DNA of 64,000 nucleotides from Balaenoptera acutorostrata (Eukaryota; Chordata; Mammalia; Artiodactyla; Balaenopteridae), in assembly GCF_949987535.1 (NCBI RefSeq), contig NC_080074.1, forward strand, positions 25,317,268-25,381,267, given 5' to 3'. A model generated the notes under the pieces. That model was not told the origin of the DNA, ran no database searches, and was given only the letters and a program-made list of their open reading frames with translations. Numbering within the stretch: position 1 is the first letter of the stretch; the number at the start of each line of letters is the position of its first letter. Shown here in pieces: positions 34,213-46,259 of this stretch. The position numbers and the translations under genes are program-made.

Positions 34213-36044
34213 AAAAATAAAAGGTATGTTGTTCTCATAAGTTTTAAGAAAAGGTCTACAGGTCCCCTAAAAAGATTGTTAGGCCCATTATTTGTGTGCA
34301 AGTTCTTTTGTTTGTTAGTTTAATAATGCTACTGCCAGTTGATCAACCAAGTTATTTTTAAGAGCTCCACAGTATTTTAGCAAGTCTGTAAAATAATAGA
34401 TAATTAGTCCCTAGGAAAAAAAAAGGAGTAGAATGCCTCAGCCTCCACAAATCTGTTACTTGTCAGATGCCTATTACAACAGCTGCTCCAAATGCTATTA
34501 AATTTAAACCCTGAATTCTTACCTTATTTATTTTACAGTCTGTTTATCAACTGTTCATATTTCACAGCTCCATACATTTGTATTCTTGTTTTTTTTACAT
34601 TGTCAATTTCAGCAATCACAATTTATGCCTGGGCTAGAGGAATTTCTATAGTATACATATTAAAAAGCATGCAAAGTATAAAAGGGAAATTTATGGGAGT
34701 GTTATTTTAATAATAACGATGAATACAGAAATGAGGGAACTTTTCAAAGGGAAATTAAAAGCAGGTAAGTTAAAATAACAGGAAATTGAATGTGATGAGG
34801 AAGAATCATCTACCTGCTAAATTAATATATTCTCATTCAATGCTCCAATACAGCATTGTTCCTCCACATTAAGTTTGCTGAGAAGATATTTTAAATGGTA
34901 ATTTCCATTTTCAAGTTGAACTACTTCCACAAAGTAAGCCAGTCACATTCTTCAGATGCCAGACTCTTCATTACATTTTTCAACACGCCATAGCGTCTCC
35001 CTCTCACACCCAGCAAAATTCACGTTACCTCCTAGGACCCCAGACATAACTTCTTGCTCTTCGAGTAGTCCAACCCTGTCTCTTTCACTAAACTAACTCA
35101 ATTCTTTTGTTAATTTTGCATAAACATTCTCCATGGAAACAGCTCCTTTTTAGTCATGCTGAGACAAGAGCAAAAGAATTATCTGTATTTTGTATAGCCC
35201 CCTTGAACTAATGAGTTTGATAGAAGTCAGGGAAGAATGAAAAGCTTATCAAATAAGCTGTCCTATGTAAGCAATTTTCCCATGAACGAACCCAAGATTT
35301 CCTATAAGAATTACATAATATGCGTTGCTCACTTTGCCACAAGTCCTTATCTTGCCTATGATGTAAACTGACCAGTAGGAGAGATACATCTAAAGAGAAA
35401 AGGGTCAGCCAGAGGCCCTGAACCAACTTTACAGCTGCAAAGGGAAATTGACTAATATTAGAAATTTGCTTTTCCTTCCTTGTCCTAGGCTTGATCCAAC
35501 TGGAGGAAATTCACTGGTATTTCATGATTTTCCTTTACAATAAGCTGTGAGCAAGCTGCAGAGGAAACTCGTCAGGTCAGAGCAGAAAGGAAACTGCCTA
35601 GCACCTTCGTCAGTTTCCTGTTGCATCCAACTGATAGCAGAAAGGAGAGGATGTGATGTTATACGTGCTGGCCTTAGATTTCTAGATGCTTCTGATAAAT
35701 GCTGCCACCTTCCATTCAGTGGCCAGTGATTCACAGTTTTCTTCTGATCTAATCTAGATTCAGACTTTAAAGACCACCCCTTAACTACCCAGACCTTCAA
35801 AATGCTTATGTTGTGTAACATATAGAGAGACAACAGTTAAAATATTTCCTTTATAAACAGTCCCCCCACCCCACCCCATGATCTACTAAGCTCCAGAAAT
35901 ACACAAGGTCTGTTTTTAGGGAAATCAATGCCTTCAAACTTTGGTCAGCTCACTGCAGACATTTCCATGGCAGGGTGGGGGGAATGTCTTCTGATTTAGT
36001 TTGGGGTAGGGTGTGTTGGAGACATTTCATTGGAAACTGTTTTC
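34213..36044. other. 1.8-kb intergenic stretch, no gene recognised
   Basis: Short ORFs on both strands (for example 35522-35833 minus) have no recognisable domain. No RNA gene or named repeat was recognised. Confidence 0.4.
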
Positions 36045-36640
36045 CAATAGGGTACATGACTGCTCTGCTCAAAAATTCCAATGACTTTCTCTTGATTACA
36101 GAATAAAATTCTAGTTTATTTGCAAATAATTTGAAAACCTGGAACAACATAGTACCTACCCACCTTTCCAGAACTGATCTCAAACCATCCAACTGTTATT
36201 ATTTACAAAAAGAAAAGTAAAAAAAAACCAGTCTACACATGGTGTCACAAGCTTCAGAGCTTGGGCTTAGGCTAGGCCATCATACAAAATGACCTCACTA
36301 TTTCTATTCTCCTCTCTAAGTCTTATCCATAATTCGAAACCAGTTCAATTTACTGTTTCACCATCAAGTCTTCCCTAACTATTCGTTACAAAGGAATTGC
36401 ATAAACCTTATAGTATTTATGGTATCTACTTCTCACTTGGCCATCTTGTACTCTTGTTTTGCAATTCTTTTTCTTAATTCTTGCATTCCTGTTTAAGTCT
36501 ATGCTTTTGTAACAACTTTGGGAGAAAGGTGATATATTGTACTTCTTTACGTGCCTGCACCCCACCCAGAATAGTACCTTCAATTCAGCAATACATATTT
36601 TAGATTAATTTATTGAAAGTGCATGGTATTAAACAGGAAC
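36045..36640 (+). repeat. LINE-2 fragment
   Basis: The sense L2 order is followed: catgactgctctgctcaaaa and attccaatgactttctcttg, later caagtcttccctaactattc near 36365 and agaatagtaccttcaattca near 36569. Diverged. Confidence 0.5.
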
Positions 36641-36834
36641 AGACACAAACACTTATAAACTTAAGTGGAGTGGAATAATCTAGCACTGCAACAAGACAAT
36701 CATGTATTTGGGGGATTTAAATAGGTTAGGTTTTTACAGACTCTGAGATTTATAGTTAATACGAAATACCTTGACTATTTTAACCAACCAATCAACCAAC
36801 CTATTAAGCAAACAAAAGCAAATAAAAAACTCAG

Positions 36835-37025
36835 AATCTGAGTTTGGGTGATGGTGATGTACATTCATTGATTATAACAAATGTACCACTTTTGTGCGGG
36901 ATGTTAATGGTGGGGAGGCTGTGAGTGTGTGGGGGTAGAGAGTATATGGGAACTCTCTGTACTTTCTGCTCAATTCTTCTGTGAACCTAAAACTGCACTA
37001 AAAAATAGTGTTATTAAAAGAAAAT
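36835..37025 (+). repeat. L1 3'-UTR fragment
   Basis: acaaatgtaccacttttgtg near 36878, tatatgggaactctctgtac near 36942 and gtgaacctaaaactgcacta near 36981 match the 3' UTR end of mid-age L1s, ending in an A-rich tract. Confidence 0.6.
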
Positions 37026-37347
37026 TTTCTGACACCTACGGTATTGAGCCACTTATGTACTATACCAGATCACTCAACTGTATCTGATGCCCATTCCCAC
37101 ACCTCAATCACTTGACGTGCTTCCACCATTACTGCGATAGAACGGTGTACAGTGTCACCTGACACAGAGGGACCACTGTATGTGTACATTGGCTGCATTG
37201 GACCCTGGAGTCTCTGCCTTCACCAGAATCTGCCTGGACTGGCTGGAAATCACAGAAAAGCAAAAGGAGTCAATGTCCCCATAGGGTAGACTTTACCAAG
37301 TGAGAGGCAGGAGAACAGGAGAACCCAACAAATAAATTGTCCTTCAC
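37026..37347. other. intergenic stretch, nothing recognised
   Basis: No gene or named repeat recognised; 37467-37754, after the next L1 stub, is likewise blank. Confidence 0.4.
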
Positions 37348-37357
37348 CCCATCCATG

Positions 37358-37456
37358 GGTATATGTATAACTAATTCACTTTGCTGTACAGCAGGAACTA
37401 ACACAACATTGTAAATCAACTATACTCCAATAAAAATTAATAATATAAAAAAGCAT
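37358..37456 (+). mobile_element. severely 5'-truncated L1 (about 95 bp)
   Basis: Only the last part of the L1 3' UTR remains (ttgctgtacagcaggaacta, then ctccaataaaaatt) plus an A-rich end. CCCATCCATG duplications at 37348-37357 and 37457-37466 prove an independent insertion. Confidence 0.85.
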
Positions 37457-37754
37457 CCCATCCATGAGTTGTTCTGGTTTCCTATGGCCTCTTTGGACAC
37501 CAAACAATCAGCTCTGGTTGAGAAGCTGAGGCCAGCTCATTGACACACCACCTTGTATTCATTCTCCTTTCTTTGATTCATTCCCTTTATCTCTTAACTC
37601 TTACTTCTCTGGGATTACACCCCTTTCTAAAATGATCGATAGGTAAGCTCTTACTTCAGGCTCTATTTTCTAGGGAATCTGAACATCTGTCAAAAACTAA
37701 ACCCTGTGCTTAGAGTTAGGGAAAAGACATAGTCTTCTATAGTTACAAATGCTC

Positions 37755-38380
37755 TTTTTTGTTTTGTTTTGTTTTCCTTAAAAGGTAATGCATTCATAGG
37801 GTTCAAAAAAGTAAAGGCACAAGAGGGTTAACAGTGAAATCCTCCCTCCCTCACACACGTGCTCCTGGTACATCATGCCTTCATACCCTGCTACCCTCCC
37901 AATCAGATATCTTGGAAATTGTTTCAATCAGTACATTAAAAACTTCCACAACATTTTTGGTTACACAGTATTCCAACATGTGGATGTACCATAATTTACT
38001 CAGTCTATTATTGATGAAACATTAGGTTGTTTCACTCTGATCCTATCACAAATAATAGAGAAGTAACATTATATGTAGTTGTTTTGCGCACATACCTGCA
38101 TATCTATAGGCTAAATTTCTGGAAATGATATTTGTAGGTCAGAGAGCACGTGCATCTGCATAAAAGCATCTGTTATTACATATCCTCAACAACACAGCGT
38201 GTTAATATTTTTGCTTTTTATCTATTTGGTTAGTGAAAAATGGTGTCTCAGCATATATTTAAATTGTACTTCTTTTATTATGAGTGAGGTAAATAATCTC
38301 AAATGTTCAAGAACCATTTGTTTTCCCTTTTCTGTGAACTGCTTGTTTTTGAAGAAGTCTTCACCAAGGGAAAAATCTTT
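37755..38380 (-). repeat. old L1 (L1M) 3' region, antisense
   Basis: aaaaggtaatgcattcatag near 37780, then gatgaaacattaggttgttt near 38011, gtgaaaaatggtgtctcagc near 38233 and ttattatgagtgaggtaaat near 38274 are collinear with antisense L1M sequence. Confidence 0.55.
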
Positions 38381-39035
38381 GGAACCTCTATTTTTAAACC
38401 CCTGTGCACCATGACTCAAAGCAAATTAAATCGAGGACTTTAACATGACTCTCACTATCACTGCTTGAGATATTGCAGTTTATATCATCTCTAAGTTGCA
38501 GAGTCTCGTCTCCACACTCAGTGAGTTCACAGTCTAGCAATATAGAAGACAGTGGGGAGACGGGAGTAAATCAGGCTGAAGAATATCCAGCTGTCCCAAT
38601 GATAATGCCCAAAGAACGGGTCACACTTGGCTGATGAGGGGTGATGTTGGTACCCCAAAACTCAGTCTGATTGCTGGGTGTGCTGCAGCTGGCATCTCTA
38701 AGCAGTACCAGGGCTAAGAGGAGGATGGGGTGTCCTGGTTAGAACTGTCCAAGAGTGAAGCCAGACTCCAGCCAGCAGTGGATAAGGCTGGGACAGGCAG
38801 GGACATTACAAACATTAGAGTAAAGCTACTTACAGACTCTTATGGGGCTAGATAGAGAATAGGATGGAGGTGAGGTCTAGAAAGTTCTCACACTTTTGAA
38901 CACAATAAAGTGGAACACCAGGCAGAGAGTCATGGCCCTTCTATGCAAAGGGAATATAATGAACAAAGGTCTGGAGGTCCAAGATCTTTTTTCTGTGAAT
39001 GATGACTGATCAAGGGTGTCCAGATAATAGGGAGG

Positions 39036-39076
<41 letters not shown>

Positions 39077-40713
39077 GTATATGCCTGTGAGGGGTATGAA
39101 AGATGAACAGAATGAGGAATGAGATCACCCTTTAACTAAAAGCTTTTCTTCCTTAGAGTTCTTCTCAACTGAGCTCAGATTTTCTTATATCAATATATTT
39201 TATTTGGCATAAGTGAAAAGCCCTAGCATAATTATGTTTTGGGATGAGGTACAGACAACCTATTTTAGGGAAAATAGAAGGAGAAGCTCACTAGGTCAAA
39301 GAGAGTTGGCCCCTACTAGTCACAAGGTCCCTTCTTCCTCTCAGTTCAAAAATAAATCCCCGGGCATGAAGGCTAACGGGGATATTTGTAAGGACAGGGC
39401 AGCACAGTATCGGGGATGGAATAAAGCAAAAACTTCTTTAAAAATGAGGAAATGTATACCTCTTTTATACTTATGGTTACTAGAATTGTTAGAATAAAAA
39501 ACAATAAAATGTAGATGCAAAGAGGGGTCCGTGGAGTGAAAGTAGCTGTATTACAGAACTCTAATGATACCCGCTTCCTAGACGCCCAATAGATTTTACT
39601 AAGGAATACTCCAGAGCTATAACCATTAAAAAAAATCTGCTTGGCTTTAAAAAGAAAGAAATACATGATAATAGTTTTTTCAAAGAGACGTTGCCAAGGT
39701 TTATCCATGCCAAAATGCTGAGCGAAATTTTAATGTGAAATGAACCACAGAAAAGAGATAATAATAAGAGAGAGGCTTACAAAAGCCCTGTCATCTGCAG
39801 ACACATTGGCACCCTCTATTCTTCTTTCAGCTCCTCCTCAAACTGTTCTATAATCCTTGATGTTTACATTATCCACCTCTTTAAAATGCAACAACTTGCA
39901 GACTCCAGGGATTAAAAACAAAAGAACTATATTTTCAAATCTTTGCACATAAGGTAAAAACAGTAACAGAGGTTCAGATGACCCACCCCAGTATCCTAGA
40001 GCATCATTCAGCCTTGCCCAGGGGATCTAGTCAATGGCCAGTCCAGCCAGTTCTTCCTTTGTAATGACTACTTTCTATATCTTGCTTGCTTAAAGATACA
40101 GGACAATTCGGGCCAAGAACTTCCCATTGGAGTAGTAGAGGAGGCAGAGGATGGATGCCCTGAAGTTGGGGTTCCAAGAGCTAGTTGAGAAGTGAATAAT
40201 GGGACAGGGTAGGATAGGCAGGCTGAGGTTCTGTACTCCTTAGTCCATGACAGACACCTTGAGGCACCTGACAAAATGCCTTTTCCCTTCTTGCCTGCTA
40301 GCAAGCCTCAGTTTTGTTCAGGGAAAAATGCCCAGCACACAGGATAAGTGATGACTGGTTTCATCCAATCATGGTGAACCCATTCTCCTTTACCAGTGAT
40401 AGTTCTAGGAGGGGGCATGTGACCCCAGCTTGACCAGTGCAGTGTAAGGAGAAGTTGGTTGAGGGCTTGTAGGAAAGGTTTTATTCCCTGATAAAATAAA
40501 GGAGAGGAGCAAACCCTTTCTGTCTCCCTCCCCTCGCTTTCTAGAGTGGCTGCAAACATCTGACAATCACAAGGGGAGACAGTGCAACTCACTAAGGAGA
40601 CAATGTGGAATATGCCTTCTTGATAACATTGTTGAGTTATCAAACCCACTTTGAGACAGGCTTCTTGTTAAGTAAGCAACAAATATCCTTATAGTCTTAG
40701 GCCACGATTTGTT
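38381..40713. other. 2.3-kb intergenic stretch with a (TG)n tract
   Basis: No gene recognised. A TG microsatellite occupies 39040-39075. Positions 38500-39000 show faint antisense L2-like text (tgagttcacagtctagcaat). Positions 40340-40580 resemble an old LTR-like repeat. The ORFs at 39373-39708 and 40308-40649 have no recognisable domain. Confidence 0.35.
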
Positions 40714-40722
40714 AAGTTGTCT

Positions 40723-40732
<10 letters not shown>

Positions 40733-40756
<24 letters not shown>

Positions 40757-41054
40757 AATTCACGTTTTTATTTATTTATTTATTTATTTTTGGCTGTGTT
40801 GAGTCTTCGTTTCTGTGCGAGGGCTTTCTCTAGTTGCGGCAAGTGGGGACCACTCCTCATCACGGTGCGCGGGCCTCTCACTATCGCGGCCTCTCTTGTC
40901 GCGGAGCACAGGCTCCAGACGCGCAGGCTCAGTAATTGTAGCACACGGGCCCAGTTGCTCCGTGGCATGTGGGATCTTCCCAGACCAGGGCTCGAACCCG
41001 TGTCCCCTGCATTGGCAGGCAGATTCTCAACCACTGCGCCACCAGGGAAGCCCA
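40733..41054 (-). mobile_element. CHR-type SINE (short-body subfamily), nested
   Basis: Poly-T and TTTA-repeat tail at the left, single-unit body (ccagacgcgcaggctcagta), head at the right. Its duplication TGTCTGGTTTTTTTT (40718-40732 and 41055-41069) overlaps the duplication of the neighbouring SINE. It therefore inserted at the tail end of the older copy at 41055-41383. Confidence 0.9.
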
Positions 41055-41383
41055 TGTCTGGTTTTTTTTGTTTTAATTTATTTTATTTATTTATTTTTGT
41101 CTGCGTTGGGTCTTCTTTGCTGTGCATGGGCTTTCTCTAGTTGTGGCGAGCAGGGGCTACTCTTGGTTACGGTGCACAGGCCTCTCATTGCGGTGGCTTC
41201 TCTCGTTGCAGAGCACGGGCTCTAGGCGCGTGGGCTTCAGTAGTTGTGGCACGCAGACTCAGTAGTTGTGGCGCACGGGCTTAGTTGCTCCGCGGCATGT
41301 GGGATCTTCCCGGACCAGGGCTCGAACCCGTGTCCCCTGCATTGGCAGGCGGATTCTTAACCACTGCGCCACCAGGGAAGCCC
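41055..41383 (-). mobile_element. CHR-type SINE (two-unit body), host of a nested SINE
   Basis: Tail (ttttaatttattttatttat) at the left, two agttgtgg units, head at the right (accagggaagccc). Its own duplication, AAGTTGTCTG, lies at 40714-40723 and 41384-41393, split from it by the younger SINE. Confidence 0.88.
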
Positions 41384-41689
41384 AAGTTGTCTGTTTCTTG
41401 TAGCTGAGAAAACATCCTATAAGTGGTAGAAACCAAATCAGTAACCAGGGAGGTATTGCTGGGGAGAAGTCCAAAGGGTAAAGATGAGCAGTAAGTGGGG
41501 AAGGGGGCCAGGAGCATGTCAGAATGCAGTGTGGGAAATAGTTGGGAAAAAGTCAGGACCGGGAGTGTGCCTGGGGAATTCCTGGAAGACTCCCTCTATG
41601 TGGTTCTGGCTGTATGAAACAAGGGTATGATTGACAGCTTAAAGAGTCAGTGCAGGGCTAGACTCTCTAAAGCCCCTTCCTTTATTTTT

Positions 41690-42010
41690 CCAGATAGCAC
41701 ACGTTAGCCCAGACCCTTGTTGTCTCCTGCTTGGATTCTTACACGTTTCCTGATCCGTCTCCTCTCTTTGGTCTCCCAATCCTCCAATTCATCATGGACA
41801 TGGTAGCCCGGTTAATCACCAACCCTGTCACTTCCACATTCTGAAAGCTTCAATGGTGCCTCATTTTAAAAGTCCACCTTCCTTAGTCTTATGTATAAAG
41901 CTCTTCACTATCTTGCCACTCACAGACATCTCTAACTAGATTGTAGTTCCCTAAGGAAAGTTTCAAGTCGTAACTTCTTGTCTCACATAGTTCTTAGAAC
42001 ATCTTTCATG
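41690..42010 (+). repeat. LINE-2 fragment
   Basis: tctttggtctcccaatcctc near 41766, agcttcaatggtgcctcatt near 41848 and aaagctcttcactatcttgc near 41897 follow the L2 coding-tail consensus. Confidence 0.5.
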
Positions 42011-42554
42011 CAGTAATTTTTAATAACTCGTTATTCATAGACATTATTTTTTTTACCTTATTTTTTACCTTATATCATACATTTTAGAAGAAACAGTATT
42101 AACTTGTGTCTTATCAGTAGATATGACAATATCTACTGATTATAGAAATAAGTCATGGTAAGCATGCAATAAATAGCTGTTAGTATTTTAAGTTATGTCC
42201 AGATTAACATTTTTTCATGCTAGTCAACTATTGTTTATATAGTCTTATGACTTTATGATGATAATAAACACCCTTAAAAATGGTCATCAGAAAATGTTCC
42301 TTTGTGCTAGAGATTTTAGTAAATTAACAGATTTGGGTAACTCTGATATTTTAAGTTTGAGTTTCTATTTGTTATTATTTATTTTTAGATAATCATTTTT
42401 AACTAGCTCCACCTTTATAATTTCACAACCAGATATTTTTGAATTGCACAATCAGAACTTTATTTCCTCAGTAGCGTATTTAGTTGCTCAAGCTTCCTTG
42501 TTCATAGCATTATCATTTCACACTTTGGTCATTGCAATAACCCCAGCTGGCATT
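42011..42554. other. intergenic stretch, AT-rich
   Basis: Contains a perfect short hairpin at 42113-42140 and nothing else recognised. Confidence 0.4.
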
Positions 42555-42785
42555 TTCGTATCTTTTGCATGTTCTTGATTCCACAACTTTGCTCTTATCA
42601 TTCTTTCTAGAATGTTCTCTGGTCTTCCCTTCACTCCATCTTAAACATTCTTCAAAGCTAAATCCAAGTTTCACATGTCATGTGAGGCCTTTCCTGACCA
42701 CCATAATCCATGGTGGTTTCTCTTTCTTTCGAGTTCCTATAGCACTCAGTATCTGCATCACTCATTATGCGTGTTTGACTTGCAC
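42555..42785 (+). repeat. LINE-2 3' fragment
   Basis: caagtttcacatgtcatgtg and aggcctttcctgaccaccat near 42687 are the L2 3' coding/UTR boundary motifs. Confidence 0.5.
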
Positions 42786-43164
42786 TGTTAGTCTTCTTTT
42801 TAAACGTGCGTGTAACCCAAACGTTTCTAAGACCTCAGCCTTCCCCTTAGCATCAAATAGAATAAATCAAGTGCACATAGCTTTGCTCTCTTGAGAACAC
42901 TTGAATTTACTGAGTTTCACCTCTTGCTCCAAACCTCTATCCCAGATCAATTCTTGATCCTCTCTCACCATTTGCCTCCTGCATTTTCAGTCCTCTCTTA
43001 ATACTCCGTCTCCCCAGGAAGAGACAAAAGCTCTCCTCCTCCATTCCTTAAAGCATCACTAACCCAAGTTTGTTCCATGTAATTGACTTTTACTAAACAT
43101 TTGGAAATAATAGAGAATAATTGAGCTTAGAACAGAAAGTGATTAAAAGTGCTATATAGTATTC

Positions 43165-43335
43165 AAAATAATTACCAATTATCTAGCATTTAATATGTGC
43201 CAGATACTATGCCAAGCATTTTCCATGCATTATTTCATTTAACAGTCACAGCATCCTTACACCCACTATCATATAGCTGGTAAATTAGGGAGACATTATT
43301 CACATCCAAGTCTTTTTGGCTCCGATGTCTGCCGT
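43165..43335 (-). repeat. MIR SINE, antisense
   Basis: tatgtgccagatactatgcc near 43195, then attatttcatttaacagtca near 43229. The remainder is diverged. The 42786-43164 stretch before it is blank. Confidence 0.55.
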
Positions 43336-43439
43336 TATCATTACTGTTCCCAAAGTTCATGACCCTCAAAGAATTTCTTACTGTATGCAGTAAATTTTTT
43401 TGATCACCTATCCAATGTTCACTCTATTTTTCTTTCCTG

Positions 43440-43925
43440 CTTCTCGTAGAACTTTGATTTTTTTCAGGAATCCACCCTCTTCAAGCCTCACCCTGAGAGT
43501 TGCATCCTGATTCTTCTTAGAAATTTAGGTGGGCAGTGATTGGCTCCGGCATGGGTATGTGATGCATTCTGGCCAATAAGACATAAAAGGAAATCTTCTG
43601 GGATGCTTATAGGAAAAGTTCCCTCCTCCCAAGAGAGATATACAGAAAGAGGATTCTCTTCCTCTGAACACTGTCCTGTTTAAAGATGATACACAGAATG
43701 GCTGTGTCCATCTTATAACCATGAGGGATTTACCCTGAGGACAAAGACCACACAACGAAAGATGCAAAAAAGGAAAGGTGGTAAAAATCTGGTCTTTATT
43801 TTTGGTCCACCAAAATATTTAATCTTAAACATTCCTACCTCTGGACTTCTTGGAATAATAGTGTTATTAATTATACCCATTTTGAATTCAGTTTTCTGTT
43901 GCTTATGATGAAAATATCCTAATGG
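43440..43925 (+). repeat. MLT1-like LTR relic
   Basis: gtgattggctccggcatggg, attctggccaataagacata near 43566 and ttctgttgcttatgatgaaa near 43893 resemble the MLT1-type family. Highly diverged; boundaries approximate. Confidence 0.3.
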
Positions 43926-44199
43926 ACACTTTGGCTTCTCTTTCCTAAGAATCCTGACTGCTGCTACTGTAAGGTTTCACTCTCCTAACATCTGTAGCCT
44001 TCTTTGAGTCCCAGGCTCCCCAAATCTACTTTCTCTAAATGTCAGAGAACAACTCCCCAAATTCTATTATTGCTTTACTATGGAGAACAGTTAGTTTCCC
44101 TCTTGTCTCAACTTCTCCCACCTAGCCTCCAGGGTCCTTTCCCCACCACTTCATTACCAAAAAACTCACTAAATGAGTTTCCCTAAATAATTCTTCCCC

Positions 44200-44435
44200 A
44201 GAGCTTAGATGCTGAGGACCAGGAGTCATATTACCTGAGTCTGAATCCCAGTTCCATTTCTTGTTAACTGTGTCAACTTTGACAAGTTGCTTTAGTTTTT
44301 CTGAGGCTCGCCTTCATCTATCAAAAGGGAATAATAATTGTAGGGTTGTTGTGAAGATCAAATGACATCATCCACACAATGCCTTTAGAATAGTGCCTGG
44401 CACGTGTAAGCATTCAAGATAAAATGCTGATTGGA
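44200..44435 (+). repeat. MIR SINE
   Basis: tgagtctgaatcccagttcc near 44238, then tagggttgttgtgaagatca near 44341 and atagtgcctggcacgtgtaa near 44391. Confidence 0.7.
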
Positions 44436-44936
44436 AGTAAAGGAAACTAGGTAAGGTAGGCCAAAAAGGAACGTTCCAATCTGTGCATTAGCTCATAGAA
44501 AAGAAAAAGACCAGACCCAGAAAAGACAACCCCAAGATTGTCTTTGTCAGACAAAGACAACCTTGGGGATCCAGATGGCAAGCAGGAAGTTATCTTTTTC
44601 AGTCTTTTCATTCCTCCACTCAAGATTCAAATTCCTGAGAACAAGCATTTGATTGGCCTAGCTTGGGTCATGCCCACCACTTGGTTTGGCTGAAAAAGTC
44701 CCTTGCTTAATAGTGTCACCATACTGTCTCCAGTAGTATCCCAAAGCAAACTTAGAGTGCTGTCACCAAAAGAAGGAGTAAATTTAAAAACAACCGAACT
44801 GAATTGTTACTCTATATTTGTTATGTTATGTTTATAGGACAAGGATTATATCTTATCCACTGCATTGCCTAAAATCCTAATTCAACCAATGATCAAGATT
44901 TGTTGGCTGTTCTTATTTAACTTGACTGGTAACATT
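44436..44936. other. intergenic stretch with a near-perfect hairpin
   Basis: Holds the 19-bp inverted repeat at 44530-44568; no gene or named repeat recognised. Confidence 0.4.
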
Positions 44937-44953
44937 GATCATTTGTATTTTTT

Positions 44954-45107
44954 TAAAAGTCTTTTTTGAATTTCCTACAATATTGCTTCTGTTTTATGTT
45001 GTGGGATCTTAGCTCCCCGACCAGGGATTGAATCCGACCAGGGGTCGAACCGCACCGCCTGCATTGGAAGGCAAAGTCTTAACCACTGGACCACCAGGGA
45101 AGTCCCC
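44954..45107 (-). mobile_element. tRNA-derived SINE, variant tail
   Basis: Head at the right (accaccagggaagtccc) and the region gtgggatcttagctccccga. The left part (acaatattgcttctgtttta) is a distinctive alternative 3' region. A small internal duplication (ccgaccagggrttgaayc) is present. Duplications GATCATTTGTATTTTT lie at 44937-44952 and 45108-45123. Confidence 0.85.
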
Positions 45108-45403
45108 GATCATTTGTATTTTTAAGGCTTGATCCAAAAGAAAACATGTTTCTTTTTTTGAGGTTTTTTAAGCTCAGGAAGCCTGTCAATGATAACTATA
45201 AAGGAATATTGCAAGGCTGTTTTTGAAGGGTGGAGGAAGCAGAGTAAAATTGAGGTTGTTAACCAAAAAATGTCAATATTAAAGAAAAACAGTGGAGGAA
45301 GCATAGAAAATTGAGGACACTATTGTCAGCCTGTCTTCTTCATCCTTTTCTGAATTTTGCATAGATTTCCGCCCTAGAGGATGAAGTAAAAAGGGATAGG
45401 AAG

Positions 45404-45692
45404 GGGCTTCCTTGGTGGCGCAGTGGTTGAGAATCTGCCTGCCAATGCAGGGGACACGGGTTCGAGCCCTGGTCTGGGAAGATCCCACAAGCCGCAGAGC
45501 AACTAGGCCCGTGAGCCACAATTACTGAGCCTGCGCGTCTGGAGCCTGTGCTCTGTAACAACAGAGGCCGCGATAGCGAGAGGCCCACGCACCGCGATGA
45601 AGAGTAGCCCCCACTTGCCGCAACTAGAGAAAGCCCTCGCACAGAAACGAAGACCCAACACAGCCATAAATAAATTAATTAATTTAAAAAAA
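45404..45692 (+). mobile_element. CHR-type SINE (short-body subfamily)
   Basis: Head gggcttccttggtggcgcag, one ccacaattactgag unit, ctgcgcgtctggagcctgtg, and a tail with TTAA repeats and poly-A. Perfect 13-bp duplications, AAGGGATAGGAAG, lie at 45391-45403 and 45693-45705. Confidence 0.93.
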
Positions 45693-45705
45693 AAGGGATA
45701 GGAAG

Positions 45706-46259
45706 AATTGGTAGGGAAACCTTTTCCAGTGGTCTAATTGGGTCTTTTTGTTTAACCTTCAGAGGGAGTGTTCTTTTGACCTAAGCATGATCAAAAAGGA
45801 GATTGCATGTTGCATCTCTAGGCAAAAACCTTAGATAATGCATTAACTTCACTGTTTGTCCCTCCTTTTGTCCCACAGTTTCAACCACCAGTTTGTGTCC
45901 ATTTTTCCTTACAAACAGATTTTTCCTTCAAATGTATTTCTATCATCAAAGACAGCCTGGATACCAGTCACCCTGTGGCAGAGCTCCCAATAGTTTATTC
46001 TTGCTCCATTCTTTTCTGTGAAATCATAGTAGGAGTCAACTTCCTCAAGCATTATTTGGCCTCATGCCTTTATAGTCATACTTAAACTCCTGCTCCAGAT
46101 GTGAGAGCAATTTGGCTGAGACATCTGTTGCCCCTTTGTTCATCAGCGATGAAGCTACTGATCTGATTGGGGAGGCAGACGCCCCCTTCCTCACTGTTCC
46201 CTGTGCACCCCTCCCCCCGAGGCTGCACATGTGGAAACCCTGGCAGCTAAACAGGAAGA
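45706..46259. other. intergenic stretch, nothing recognised
   Basis: The short ORF at 46045-46230 minus has no recognisable domain; 45124-45390 is likewise blank. Confidence 0.4.

Noticed and set aside
40709..41140. 143-codon ORF, and similar ORFs at 14268-14549, 31839-32427, 45340-45642, 52414-52716 and 62876-63205
   Set aside because: All are translations of the GC-rich bodies of CHR SINEs, repeated with minor changes; not genes.
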